From the NCBI GenBank assembly GCA_013180625.2, contig SNVD02013719.1, forward strand, positions 1 to 64,000: 64,000 nt of DNA. The letters run 5' to 3'. Position 1 is the first letter of the stretch. Every line of letters begins with the position of its first letter. The notes beneath the pieces are model-generated. The model saw nothing but the letters and a program-made list of their open reading frames with translations, did no database searches and was not told where the DNA came from. Shown one piece after another: positions 1-10,781 of this stretch. Position numbers and translations under genes: made by a program. The DNA is from Boswellia sacra. Its lineage: Eukaryota > Streptophyta > Magnoliopsida > Sapindales > Burseraceae.

Positions 1-412
1 AGTGTTGATAATCCTAAGAAGTAAGTGCACTTAAAAGTGTTTTAAGCCCTTATAATAGGTAGAAGCTCTTAAAGGTGCACTGAAGAGTGTTGAAAACTTA
101 AAGAAGTAGGTGCACTTAAGAGTGTTTGAAGCCTTTAGAATAGGTGCACTGAATATTGTTACCAAAGCCTAGGAAGTAGGTGCATTGAAGAGTGTTAGAA
201 ACCAGAGCTTGGTAAACTGAAGAGTGTTTTGTCATAGCATCATAAGGTAACTTTCCAGCCCTTGAATGAGCATATATGCAAGTAGATGGGCACTTTAGCC
301 GTTGATTAGCCACATTAGCCCCTAAGTGGGCACACTAGCCTTTAAATGGGCACACCTTAGCCCTTAGATAGGCACACTAGCCCTTGAAAAGACACATCTG
401 CCTTTAGATGGA
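1..412 (+). repeat. Fragment of inverted Tat-like element (F, left part)
   Basis: This stretch is built of short degenerate repeats (aagtgcac, gagtgtt, gggcacactagcc). It is the reverse complement of the short-repeat fields at about 2390-3010, 25250-25720 and 50220-50880, which lie just inside the LTRs of elements A, C and D. It continues at 10368 after the insertion of element A. No coding potential is visible. Confidence 0.7.
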
Positions 413-2227
413 TGTGAACGGGGCTTTCATCCCGCCAAAACGTTTGTGGCTATGACACTATGTCAAAGCCTCTTTATAGACTTAAGGGAAAACAAACGAG
501 CCATGGGCATGTCTGGAGTTGCCACCTAATTATTCAATTGGGAATGAATGGGGGCAATATGATCCCTCGCTTTAGGACCTAAACTACCCTCATCCCTTTA
601 AAGATGAGCTCGGGAAGTTAGGTATGAGTCTTTCGACGCGCCCTAAAATAAATCCGGCTTCCACTTGGGAAATACCGAATAAGAATATCTTGTGTTGTTA
701 TTTAGTCTACTTAAATGGTTCATTTTATGCACACATTCTAATTTTTATCTTTATTAAGCATGTTAAGTGATTATTAAATCAACATAGTTGTATATTCATA
801 CAAAGAAAGAGGGAGGAGAAAAGATTACATTTCCATCAAACATAGGGTAAGGGAAGAGGATTACAACATTTGTTATTCAATAATAAAATAAAACATTCCA
901 TACATTCATATATTTAAATATTTATTCTAAGTGATGGTCCCTCACTATCAATATGAGTCCACCACGACTTCATCGTATCAGACAAATACACTTCTTATTA
1001 TGCAAATATCCATACATTTATAAATCATACAAAGTCAGAATCTAATATCATGGCATTCTAGCCTAGATTTTGAAAAATTTTATCATGATAATTCTACCTG
1101 TAGCTATTCTAGCATTATTCATTTCATGCATCATTATGACATTTCTAGCATAAATCATAACAATCATGGCATATTCAAGCCTAATTCATGATATTCATGC
1201 CATATTCTAGCCCAATTCAAACAATCACCAATCATAACATTCAAAGGCAAAATGGTAATTCTCCCTATTCTATGCTATTCCCTAAAATTCATCAAAGCAA
1301 GTTTTTCTAGCATGATTCTAATCATGTGTTCTTAAGCATAATTCTAAACATGTTCTCCTAATCATAATTCTAGGCATTCGCAAAGAAAGTAAATTCTTAA
1401 ATATGATTCTAAAAAGGGAAAGTTTACGAACATACATCGACAAACTTATCCATCTTGCAAAAACAAATTAGGTTAGAACAATTCATAATAATCCTAATCG
1501 TACTCCTAAGCATAAAAATAAAATCCTAAATATGCTTTTTCTAGGCATGAAAAATACAAGAGAAAATAATAGGGAGGAGAGAATTCTGCTCTCAAGACGT
1601 ACCCTTTCTAAGTTTAGAACAATAGAATGTCTAAAAAAATTATACTAGAAAAGACTTCTCAAATTCTTTAGTGTGTCTTCAAGGGGGAGAAAGAGATGAT
1701 TATATTCGACAATCAGTGTGAATGGAAAAGTGAAAGGAGTAGGATTTATATAGGAGAGGGGTGCAGACGAAAATTGAAGTTTTTCAAGCTAACTTTCAAA
1801 AATCACCCAACAAGGGCCAAGCGGCTATCTAATGGATGCTTGGCCATTGGCCAACAGCCGGCGGCTGTTTGATGGCCAGTCGATCAATTTCTCGTAGCCC
1901 TTTTCCATTTTTGTCTTTATTCAATGCAGCCCCTTTAGACCTTTGTTCCTTTGATTGTGTATAACTTCTCGAATTCAGCTTCAATTTGCAATCTGTAAAT
2001 TCCTACAAAAACTAGACATCTGCAGCTTTGCAAGGGTATATGATTAATCATTGTATTCCTCCTAAATTAATTTATGTGATTTTTCAAAATTATGTGTTAG
2101 TTTTTGAGACTCTTCATTAACTTCTTCTCACCCTTCTCTTCTTGACGTTCAAGGTCATGTCAATCATTTTCATTGTTCGACATTCATCTTCATTCCTTCA
2201 TTGAGCCTAAAAAATTTAGTCTCTATA
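413..2227 (-). repeat. Element A left (3') LTR
   Basis: It is homologous over its length to 8546-10367 and to LTRs C (22975), D (48301) and partial E (47509). The plus-strand ends are TGTGAACGG and GTCTCTATA. A minus-strand TATA box (TATATAAA) lies at 1745-1752. Near 1800-1900 are GC-rich degenerate motifs (agccggcggctg-like). The LTR ends are taken from the breakpoints with flanking DNA and look non-canonical (not TG...CA). Confidence 0.7.
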
Positions 2228-2246
2228 GCTTACCCTCATACTTTGG
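2228..2246 (-). other. Putative polypurine tract of element A
   Basis: The plus strand reads gcttaccctcatactttgg directly inside the LTR. On minus this is a purine-rich tract abutting the LTR start. The same position in C (25098) and D (50050) reads cttatcccctac and cttaccccctac. Confidence 0.5.
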
Positions 2247-2389
2247 AGAGGTTTGTGAGATACAAAAATCGATGAAGTATTCTCACTCCGTATTTCTTTC
2301 TTCTTTCTCATCATCTTCGACTTCATCCTCCTTCTTTCAAACTTTCCTACCACTCCCTTCTATTCATGCAAAGTGTGTGTCCATTTAGG

Positions 2390-3010
2390 AACTAATGTGC
2401 CCATCTAAAGGTAAAGGCACCTATCTAAGGTGAGTATGCCCATTAAAAGGCTGAGGTGCCCATATAAGGGTGAATGTGCTATCTAAGGCGAGTGTGCCCG
2501 TTCATAAGCAAATGCGCCCATCTAAGGGCGGATGTGCCCATATAAGGGTGAATGTGCTATCTAAGGCAGGTGTGCCCGTTCAAGGGCTGATGTGCCCATC
2601 CAAAGGTGAACGTGCCTATCTCAGGGCAATGTGTCCATCTAAGGGCGAGAAAGCATCCTTATGATGCTTACAATAAAACAATCTTTGGTGTACCTACTTC
2701 TTAGGGCTTCTAACACTCTTCAGTGCTCCTGCTTCTTAAGGTTTAGTAACACTCTTCAGTACACCTATTCGAAGGGCTTCAAACACTCTTAAGTGCACAT
2801 ACTTCTTAGGGTTTTCAACACTTTTTAGTGTGCCTCTTCTTAGGGCTTGTGCCTATGCTAAGGGCTTAAAACACACTTCAATGCACCTTAGGGTTTTCAA
2901 CAGTCTTCAGTGCACCTTAGGTTTTCAACACTCTTCAGTGCACCTCTTCTTACGGCTTATACCTATTATAGGGGCTTAAAACACTGTTAAGTGCACCTAC
3001 TTCTTAGGGT
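2390..3010. repeat. Field of short degenerate repeats, element A
   Basis: The first half repeats a ~30-bp unit around 'gtgcccatctaagggcgaat'. The second half repeats a ~40-60-bp unit around 'aacactcttcagtgcacc' and 'cttcttagggttttc'. Equivalent fields occur in C and D, and inverted at 1-412. No conserved reading frame is seen. Confidence 0.7.
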
Positions 3011-3329
3011 TTTCTTATAATGCATGCCCACTGGGAAAACTTCTATCATGCACTACTTCGCGGTCTTAAGACCTTTTCATTCTTCGAGCCTTTGGCTAAG
3101 CATTCTTCATTCATCTTTGATCTATTTAGATTTTGCATTCATTAGGTTTCATGCCTCTCTTCTGAGTATTCTTCGTGCTTCTTTGATCTTCTTCTCTTTG
3201 CATTTGTTGGGTTTCATGCCCCTTTTTTTGTGTACTCTTGCTTCTATTCTCTTTCTCTTATGGTCCACTAGGGAAATCTCTTGAGTTCTGACATCCTTCA
3301 TTCTTGCATACATCATGCTCTTTATTGGG

Positions 3330-3960
3330 TCTCATGGTGCTACTCTTATTGGGCCTCGTCGAGACTAACTTGCATATCGTGCTACTTCTATTGGGTGTCA
3401 TCGAGACTTAATTACATATCATGCTACTTCTATTGGATCTCATTGAAACTATCGTGCTGCTTCTGTTAGATCTCATCGAGACTATTTTGCACATCATGCT
3501 ACTTCTATTGGTCTCATCGAGACTAACTTGCACATCATGCTACTTCTATGGGATCTCATCGAGATTGTCTTGCACATCGTGCTATCTATTAGGTCTCATT
3601 GAGATTGATTTGCACATCGTGCTACTTTTACTGGGTCTTAATGAGGCTGTCTTGCACATCATTCTACTTCTATTGGGTATCATTGAGACTATCCTACACA
3701 TGGTGCTACTTCTACTGGGTCTCATCGAGATAGACTTGCACATCATGCTACTTATATGGGATCTCATTAAGATAGTCTTACACATCATGCTGATTTTATT
3801 AGGGTATCATCGAGACTATCCTGCACATCGTGCTACTTCTGTTGGGTTTCATCGAGACTGACTCGCATATCATGCTACTTATATGGAATCTTATCGAGAT
3901 TGTCTTGCACATTGTGTTACTTCTATTGGGTCTCATCGAGACTGGCTTGACATCGTGCTA
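3330..3960. repeat. ~42-bp tandem repeat array in element A
   Basis: About 15 diverged copies of a 41-42-bp unit run through here, each with 'cacatc(a/g)tgctacttct' followed by 'tctcatcgagac'. Start-to-start spacings read as 41 and 42. Open frames here (3421-3861 plus, 3582-3788 minus) are products of the repeat and not genes. C and D lack the expansion. Confidence 0.75.
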
Positions 3961-4089
3961 CTACTATTGCTTCTCCTTGAGGTGTTGAGCCCATTTCTTT
4001 TGCAGCTACCCCTCATACTACATTGTTATTCTACTCAATTACTTCTGGATTATTTACCATTTTGAATTGTGCTTCCTACAAGGAAACAT

Positions 4090-4950
4090 TTTATGTCTCA
4101 TGTATGCATGATGTCTATCTTGATTATCTTTTCTAACTATATGTTTCTTGGGCTACGCGGGTCGCTTGCAAATCAATGTCTAAAGTGAGAGGTTGAGTGT
4201 CTTTAGGCTCAAGTTGCTACTTCTTTAATTAATATTAGTGATGATGAGAAAGGACGATCGCCATCGGCTTCCTCATTTTCCTTTCTACCTCTCTTCACAC
4301 CTTTTAATGTCTCTTCTCGCATTTTCTAGTATGTTTGAGGCCTTCTCAAGACCTACAACCTCTTTTCAAACCTTTAAAAGACTTAGACTAGAAACAACTT
4401 CAATTTGACAGTCTTTATCACATGAAATTCCTTTGACATGTAAAACTTGACGTCTAGTTTATAAAGGAATGCATGATCTTCTAAGATTCTTATGAACACG
4501 TCTTTCGCTTCAATAGGCAAGAGCTTTGCCCCTTGTATAAGGAATTCTCTACCATACTCAATTGTTAATCTTTAAGTTCTAAGAGTATCATTCTGTCGAC
4601 TATCAAGACACCATCGATGTTAGATCTTGCCCAATTCTTCGAGTTCTTAATTTCTACCATGGGCATTCATAATAGAAGCGCTAGAGCGCCATTATTTTCC
4701 ATTACGCCATTGCTTAAGGTGATGGATAGTAGCATATCCAATTAGCTTCGCCTTCATCAACTCTTCCTTCTTACATGGTCATTATTTGGTCTCTCTGGAT
4801 AGTCTTGGTGACCTTTATCTTGTCATCATCATTTCCCAGGTGGGTCGAGGTCTCATAGCAGTTCCCTTGATTCTAGTTGAGGCATTGATTGGACTAGATC
4901 GAGTCAAGGTTAGTCCTTGTTAGAGGTTCGGTAATTGTCTTTTGCTTCTT
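4090..4950 (+). pseudogene. Remnants of antisense mobile-domain genes in element A
   Basis: Around 4100-4260 the sequence matches the last exon of the plant-mobile-domain gene of C (44330-44489) and D (53900-54061), including the part that encodes a short coiled coil and acidic tail. Around 4380-4900 it matches the second antisense gene of C (from 44981) and D (from 54599). Stops and indels break all frames. The main mobile-domain exons are missing, so A is an internal-deletion derivative relative to C and D. Confidence 0.6.
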
Positions 4951-4954
4951 TAGG

Positions 4955-5255
4955 TTTTGCCTAAGTAGCCTTTTCAGGTTTTCCACTTAGTGGGTTCAAT
5001 CATTTTCGTTTCATTTTTTTATTCTTTAATTTTTGCCTAAGCCGCCTTTTTTGGGTTTTTGACTTAGCGAGCTTGCCCTAACTTTTGCCTGAACTGCCCT
5101 TTCCAGGTTTTCAACTCAGCAAGCTTTTTTCTTTTCTTTCATGCCTTAACTTTTGCCTAAGCTGCCCTTTCAGGTTTTCAGCTTAGCGACCTTGCCTTAA
5201 TTTTTGCCTAAGCCGCCTTTTTAGGTTTTCTACTTAGTAGGCTTTTTCTTATTTT
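4955..5255. repeat. ~50-70-bp tandem repeats (gcctaagccgcc motif)
   Basis: Four or five diverged copies of a unit containing 'tttgcctaagccgccttttt' and 'ggtttt(c/t)nacttagcgagcttgcc' lie here. The same array occurs in C (about 45690-45880) and D (about 55255-55470), so it predates the separation of the three elements. Confidence 0.7.
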
Positions 5256-6816
5256 TCTTTTCTTCTTCTCTTTTGGCTATAAGAGAAGATGTGCATTCTA
5301 GCACCATTTCTTACACTTCCTTCAAGATGATTGAGATAATCCTATCTGCCTTGATTTTCAAGAGGGTCAGGGCAGTCTTTACCCCCTTGATTCTTTTCAC
5401 TCCTTAAGACGAGTGGGTAATTTGTTTACCCCCTGTATGGCGAGACTGATATTATCTTGAGGAATTTCTTCATCTAGCTTTAAAGGCATTATTCCTTCTT
5501 CTTTGTAAACATCCATGCTAGACAAACTAGCTAATTTCTTCCATATATCTTGCTTCTTCACTAAAGTTGCCTTCTTTGATACCGCTAATGGGAACTATTG
5601 GCAGATTTTCTTCTCTTTGACATGTTTTCAACACACCCAATATCCTCCACCAACAAGTTGAAATGTTGAATGTAAGTTTTCTATTAGTTTGGTTCACATT
5701 CAAATTCTTTAAAGATTTCTCAAATTCAATAGCTCAATGGTAATACGTTGACATCATGATTGTTCGCAGTTTCGACTTTAAGCCAGAATTTCTTCATTCA
5801 AGATTCTTCATGTGTGTGTGTAGCCAATCATACTTCAATTGTTAAGACTCTGATAGCTTTATGCAAATAGAAACCAGTGATCAATCTCTAAAGATAAAAA
5901 GACTATGATAAGCTTGCCTTTTACACTACTCTCCACTAATGCAAGCTCATCACAGGATCAAGGATCATTAGGGCTTTGTCAAGCTTGTAATGATAGGCTA
6001 GGGTCAAGGTATGATAAAAGAGACTGTAAGGCTATCTCACCCATAATCATACAACCATTATAGGCTTTAATTTACAGCATCAACTTCTTTCATTTGTACC
6101 CCTAAACTTTGAGTTTTCACCCACTATGTTTGCTTCGCTTTTGACTTTAAGTGTCAAGACCGATAAACTTTACAAGCAATGGATCAACACTCTTCTTTTT
6201 CTTTTTTTCTTCTTCTTTGTTTTGTTTTGCTTTGTTTTTTTAATTCTTTTTTCTTATTCTTTTCTTTTTCTTCGAGCCCAAAGTTGCAGACGAACTTTCA
6301 ACTTCCTTTCATTCTCTTGTAAGCATGGACCTTAATGCTCTTCTGTAGAATGTTCATAGGCTATGAGTGAAAAGTACTATATAGGACAATTTTTCAGGGT
6401 TAGGATAAATTTTGTGGTTTGTCAAAGAAAAGGCTTGATTAGGCTCAATCGATCCAAAGGAGGCCTAAATCACTTCCCTTACATTGTGAAGCCTAGGATT
6501 TTGCCTTGAGTGGTGATCAAATGGGTTCTAAAGTCTTATAAGATCTCAACATCAAGCTTTATTCACACATAGTTTCTCTGAGTAGCATTAAGTTCCATAT
6601 TCATGGCTATTATACTTAAATGACTGAAGAATCAAGAATGAAATTCATCTAGCAAAAAAAGAGTCAAGTATGCAAATAACACAACCTTATGTATTATCAG
6701 AAATCTATTTCCAATGATTTTATCAATGATCATCAAAGAATACACAATTCTAGCATCATTCTTAAGACCAAACATTTCAAAACAATGTTGTTCTTTTCCC
6801 CAGGTCAAGGATTCTC
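5256..6816 (-). other. Non-coding internal region of A, partly Athila-like
   Basis: From about 5860 to 6600 the sequence is alignable by eye with 60270-61150 in the 3' non-coding region of Athila-2, in the same orientation. Shared strings include 'ctctccactaatg', 'aagcttgtaa', 'aaggtatgataaa' and 'ggcctaaatca'. A T-rich stretch (about 6190-6270) matches one at 60510-60560. The remainder (5256-5860) shows no recognisable gene. Confidence 0.55.
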
Positions 6817-7724
6817 TCATGCACTTATACATGGATCCTCACTGTCTGATCCACTAGTTTGGTCATATTGCCCTTGATTTCTTCTAGGGTAGTTGTTGTT
6901 GTTTCTTTTCTGCCTAGCCTCTAAATCATCTATTTGGATTCCTAAATCATACAAGTCTTTGAATCTTTTGATAGGGAAAACTGCCAGTCTATCACTGATG
7001 AAAGCATGGGCTCCATTGATCACAATCTGAACCTAGTCCTTATCCGTGAGCCTCATGGTCATCTTGGCAACTTTAGCCCTCCAATGAACTAGATACTCTA
7101 AGAATGTCTCGTTGGCCTTTTGTCTGGTCGTCCCCAAATCCCTTAACGTTACCCCCAGTTGGGTATTACGGTGATACTATTCCACAAATTATTGAGAAAG
7201 TTCCTCCCAATCTTCTCGAACCCTCTTTGGGAGATTATGATACCATGCTACCGCATCATCTTCTAAGAATGGCATGAAGTATTTCAAAATGTGCTCTTTC
7301 GTCAAAGGAGTAGAAGCCATGACGGTTGTATACTGCCTTACATGTGTTTAGGGATTCCCCTCTCTGTTGAACTTAGGCAAGTCTAGTAGATGAAACTTTG
7401 GAGGCAACTTTTGGTCTCCTATAAGCAAGATGTCGTTCAGGCCTTCGACCCCTTTCAGCCCCTTCTTCTTCAAAAGGGATTGGACCTTTTCCATGTCTTT
7501 GGCCAATTGCTTGACCGATTCAGATTCTTCATGGTTGATTCGGCTCTTCCCCCATTTCTGCCTTGGCTAGTTTCACCATCACCATCACCCTCAAGTGGAG
7601 ATTGGTTCATGCGGTTGGGCCCATTCTGTAAAGCTTCAATAAGTTAGACTATTTGCTATTAGAGCGTGGTGATGTCAGCCCTCACTTGAGCCATTTTAGC
7701 ATTATTATTATTCGGTGCAGCCAT
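6817..7724 (-). pseudogene. Ty3/gypsy gag remnant (element A)
   Basis: Gag forms the virus-like particle of the retrotransposon. On the minus strand an ATG at 7722-7724 opens a frame beginning MAAPNNNNAKMAQVRADITT. It is soon broken by stops and at least one frameshift, but recognisable gag blocks follow: PPKFHLLDLPKFNREGNP, ILKYFMPFLEDDAVAWYHNL, a TFLEYLVHWRAKVAKM block and INGAHAFISDRLAVFPIKRF. The last open piece (6817-7023) ends with stops. The order and the W-Y-H-N-L / F-x-x-Y-x-x-x-W-R pattern fit the retrotransposon Gag family (PF03732) as seen in Tat elements. No zinc knuckle or protease is seen. It is non-functional as read. Confidence 0.75.
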
Positions 7725-8526
7725 CTCATCAATTGATTCCTCTTGCCTTGTCAAATGACCACCTCGTCTAACCTAAGCTATGATGGCTAGAAAATAAAGG
7801 CGTTAATGCCATGCATGCATGCACGTATGCATGATATAATGATGCATACAAGGGCATAGACACACTTCAGCCTTCCAACCTTATTCCTCCTGCACACGTG
7901 AAGTCAAGTCTTTTCTCCTAGGATTTTATACTTCATCCCCAGGACATCATCATGGGATGTGGGAATCTGAGATTCTCTCTCCTAATTATAACATTCATGG
8001 TGATGTTGGATTGTTCATGATTATCACAACATGATTTTCAAAACGTCATGATAACCTTAACTCATGACACGTGTTCCCATTTTGTTCTTTTATGGGTGAC
8101 TTGACATATGGCATTTGTTAATGATTTCATGAGGTTTGAGTTGATGTTATTCTAATCATGGAGAATTTCATATCCATAGACGTGCATTTCAATATGGGTT
8201 TTGGATATTCATCCTACTAGAAATTTCTAAAGTCGGCTAAATGGGCTTGAGTCTCAACGGTTCAATGGTCTAGTCTAGTTCGAGCGAGGGATGCCTCATT
8301 GGATCGATCTCTTTTTATACCAATTCAATGGTGTGTGGTCAAAGGTGGTAACACCAAAATGAGCCGTCTAAGGGTCGAATGGAGCCAAAGACTTCTCATG
8401 CCAATGCCACACGGCTAGTTTAGGCATTTTGTGCTCATTGTGTGCAAAAATGTAGTGATGCAAGGACTCATTATATTAGCATGAGGTACTAGGATTTGGT
8501 ATTTCCATCAGAATCAACTTCTCTTA
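7725..8526 (-). other. Untranslated leader of element A
   Basis: It lies between the gag ATG and the primer site. A short alternating tract (tgcatgcatgcacgtatgcatg, split at about 7810-7840) occurs here. No open frame of interest is seen. Confidence 0.5.
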
Positions 8527-8544
8527 TCCCCAGTGGAGTCGCCA
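8527..8544 (-). other. Primer-binding-like site of element A
   Basis: The minus strand reads TGGCGACTCCACTGGGGA, one base from the LTR end. From memory this motif is common beside the 5' LTR of Tat-type plant gypsy elements. I could not assign the tRNA with certainty. It fixes the element orientation as minus. Confidence 0.65.
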
Positions 8545-8545
8545 C

Positions 8546-10367
8546 TATGAACGGGCTTTCATCCCACCAGAGCATTTGCGACCATGATACTATGTCAAAG
8601 CCTCTTTCGGGACTTAAAGGAATACAAACGAGCCATGGGCACATCTAGAGAAAGGAGTTGCCACCAATTATTCAATTAGGAACGAATAGGGGCAATCTGA
8701 TCCTTGCTTCGGGACTTAAACAACCCTTATCTCTCTAGAGATGGGTTCGGGAAGTTAGGTATGAGTCTTTCGACACGTCTCAATATAAATCCAACCTCCA
8801 CTTGGAAAATACCAAATAAGAATATCTCGTGTTGTTACTTAGTCCGCTTATATGGTTCATTTTATGCACACATTCTCATTTTTATCTTTATTAAGCATGT
8901 AAAGTGATTGTTCAATCAACACAGTTGTATATTCATACAACTAAAGAAATAGGAGAAAATATTATATTTCCATCAAGCATGGGGGAAGGGAAGAGATTTA
9001 CAACATTTGTTATTCAACAATAAAATAAAACATTCCATGCATTCATGTATTTGAATATTTATTCTAAATGATAGTCCCTTACCATCAATGTAGGTCCACT
9101 ACTACATCATGGCATCATACAAATACACTTCTTAATATACAAATATCCATACATTCATAAATCATACAAAGCCATAATCTAATATCATGGCACTCTAGCC
9201 TAGATTTTGATCAATTCTATCATGGCAATTCTACCTATAGCTATTCTAGCATTATTCATATCATGCATCATCATGGCATTTTTAGCCTAAATCATAACAT
9301 TCAGAGCATATTCTAGCCTAATTCATGGTATCCATGGCACATTCTAACCTAATTCAAACAATCACGAATCATAACATTCAAGGGCAAAATGGTAATTCTA
9401 CCTATTTTATGCTATTCCCTAGCATTCACCAAAGCAAGTAAGTTTTCCTAGCATGATTCTAATCATGTACTCTTAAGCATAATTCTAAACATGTTCTCCT
9501 AATCATGATTCTAAGCATTCGCAAAGAAAGTAAATTCCTAAACATGATTCTAAAAAATGAAAGTTTGTGGACTTACCTTGACACGCTTATCCATCTTGAA
9601 AAAAGAAATTGACTTAGAACAATTTGTAATAACCCTAATCATGCTCTAAATCCTAAACATGTTTTTCCTAAGCAAGAAAAATAAAAGATAAAATAAGAGG
9701 GAGGAGAGAATTCTGCTCTCAAGATATACCCTTTCCAAGTTGGTAACAATAGAACGCCTAAAAAAATTACATTGGAAAAGGCTTCTCAAATTCTTTAGTG
9801 TGTCTTCAAGAGGGAGAAAGAGATGATTGTATTTGACAATCGGTGTGAATTGCAATGTTAAAGGAGTAGAGTTTATATAGGACGGGGGTGTAGATGAAAA
9901 AGGAAGTTTTTCAAGCTAACTTCCAAAAATAACCCAACAAGGGTCAGACGGCCATCCTGAAATGGTTGGGCGGCTACCTAATGGACACTCGGCCATTGGC
10001 CAACAGCCAAGTGGTTGTTTGATGGCCGACCGACCAATTTCTCATAGCCCCTTTCCATTTCTGTCTTCCTTCAATGCAGCCCCTTTAGACTATTGTTCCA
10101 TCGATCATGCATAACTTCTTGAGTTCAACTTTGATTTACGATCCGTAAATTCGTACAAAAACTAGGCATCTGTAGCTTCGCAATGGTATATAACTCATCA
10201 TTAGATTCCACCTGACTTAATTTCTATGATTTTTCTAACTCATGTGTCAATTTTTTTGACTCTTCATTAACTTCTTCTCTTCTTGACCTTCAAAGGCATT
10301 TCAGTCATTTTCATTGCTCGACATTCATCTTCATTCCTTCACTATCCTCAAACATTTAGTGTCTATA
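8546..10367 (-). repeat. Element A right (5') LTR
   Basis: It runs from TATGAACGG to TTTAGTGTCTATA on the plus strand, 1822 bp, closely matching the left LTR in content and length (1815). A minus-strand TATATAAA promoter-like box is at 9872-9879. It ends exactly where the inverted F sequence resumes. Confidence 0.7.
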
Positions 10368-10781
10368 ATGGGCACTTCAGCCCTTGAATGGGTGCATTAG
10401 CCTTTGAGTGGGCATACCTTTTCATAGTAATGGAAGAGGAAAGAAGATGTTGAGAAGATTGGCAAAATGAAGATGAGGGCGAAGACGTCCAGATAGATGA
10501 AGGAAGGACGAAGTGTGAATACTTTAGCCTTTATGTCTCACAAACCTCTTCAAAGTAGGCTATAGACACTGAATTTTTAAGGCTTGATGATGAAATGAAG
10601 TTGAATATTCATTGAAAGAAATGATCGAAATGCCCTTGGAAGCTGAAGAGGAAAGGGGTGGGTGAGAAGGAATTGACGAAGGGTCTCAAAAACTAACATG
10701 TAACTTCAAAAAATCATAGAAATTAATCCCAAAGAATTTTATTGATGAGTCATATATTGTTAAAAGCTATGAATGCCTAGT
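10368..10781 (+). repeat. Inverted Tat-like element F, middle part
   Basis: It is the reverse complement of the zone spanning the LTR start and polypurine tract of A, C and D. On the plus strand it contains 'agtaggctatagacactgaa', i.e. polypurine tract then LTR start. It holds the 5-bp duplication of A (10368-10372) and the CTAGT duplication of Athila-1 (10777-10781). It continues at 22885. Confidence 0.7.

Larger units (their letters stand above)
413..10367 (-). mobile_element. Element A: gag-only Tat-like LTR retrotransposon
   Basis: Two similar ~1.8-kb direct repeats (413-2227 and 8546-10367) flank an internal region read on the minus strand. A primer-binding-like site sits beside the right repeat and a pyrimidine tract (polypurine on minus) beside the left. 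The flanks are atgga (408-412) and atggg (10368-10372), a 5-bp target duplication with one mismatch. Inside are a broken gag, remnants of antisense plant-mobile-domain genes and short tandem repeats. No protease, reverse transcriptase or integrase is visible, so it is non-autonomous or internally deleted. It sits in an inverted relative of itself (F). Confidence 0.75.

Noticed and set aside
3421..3861. 146-codon plus-strand frame
   Set aside because: Product of the 42-bp tandem repeat; the unit length drifts and codons are not conserved.
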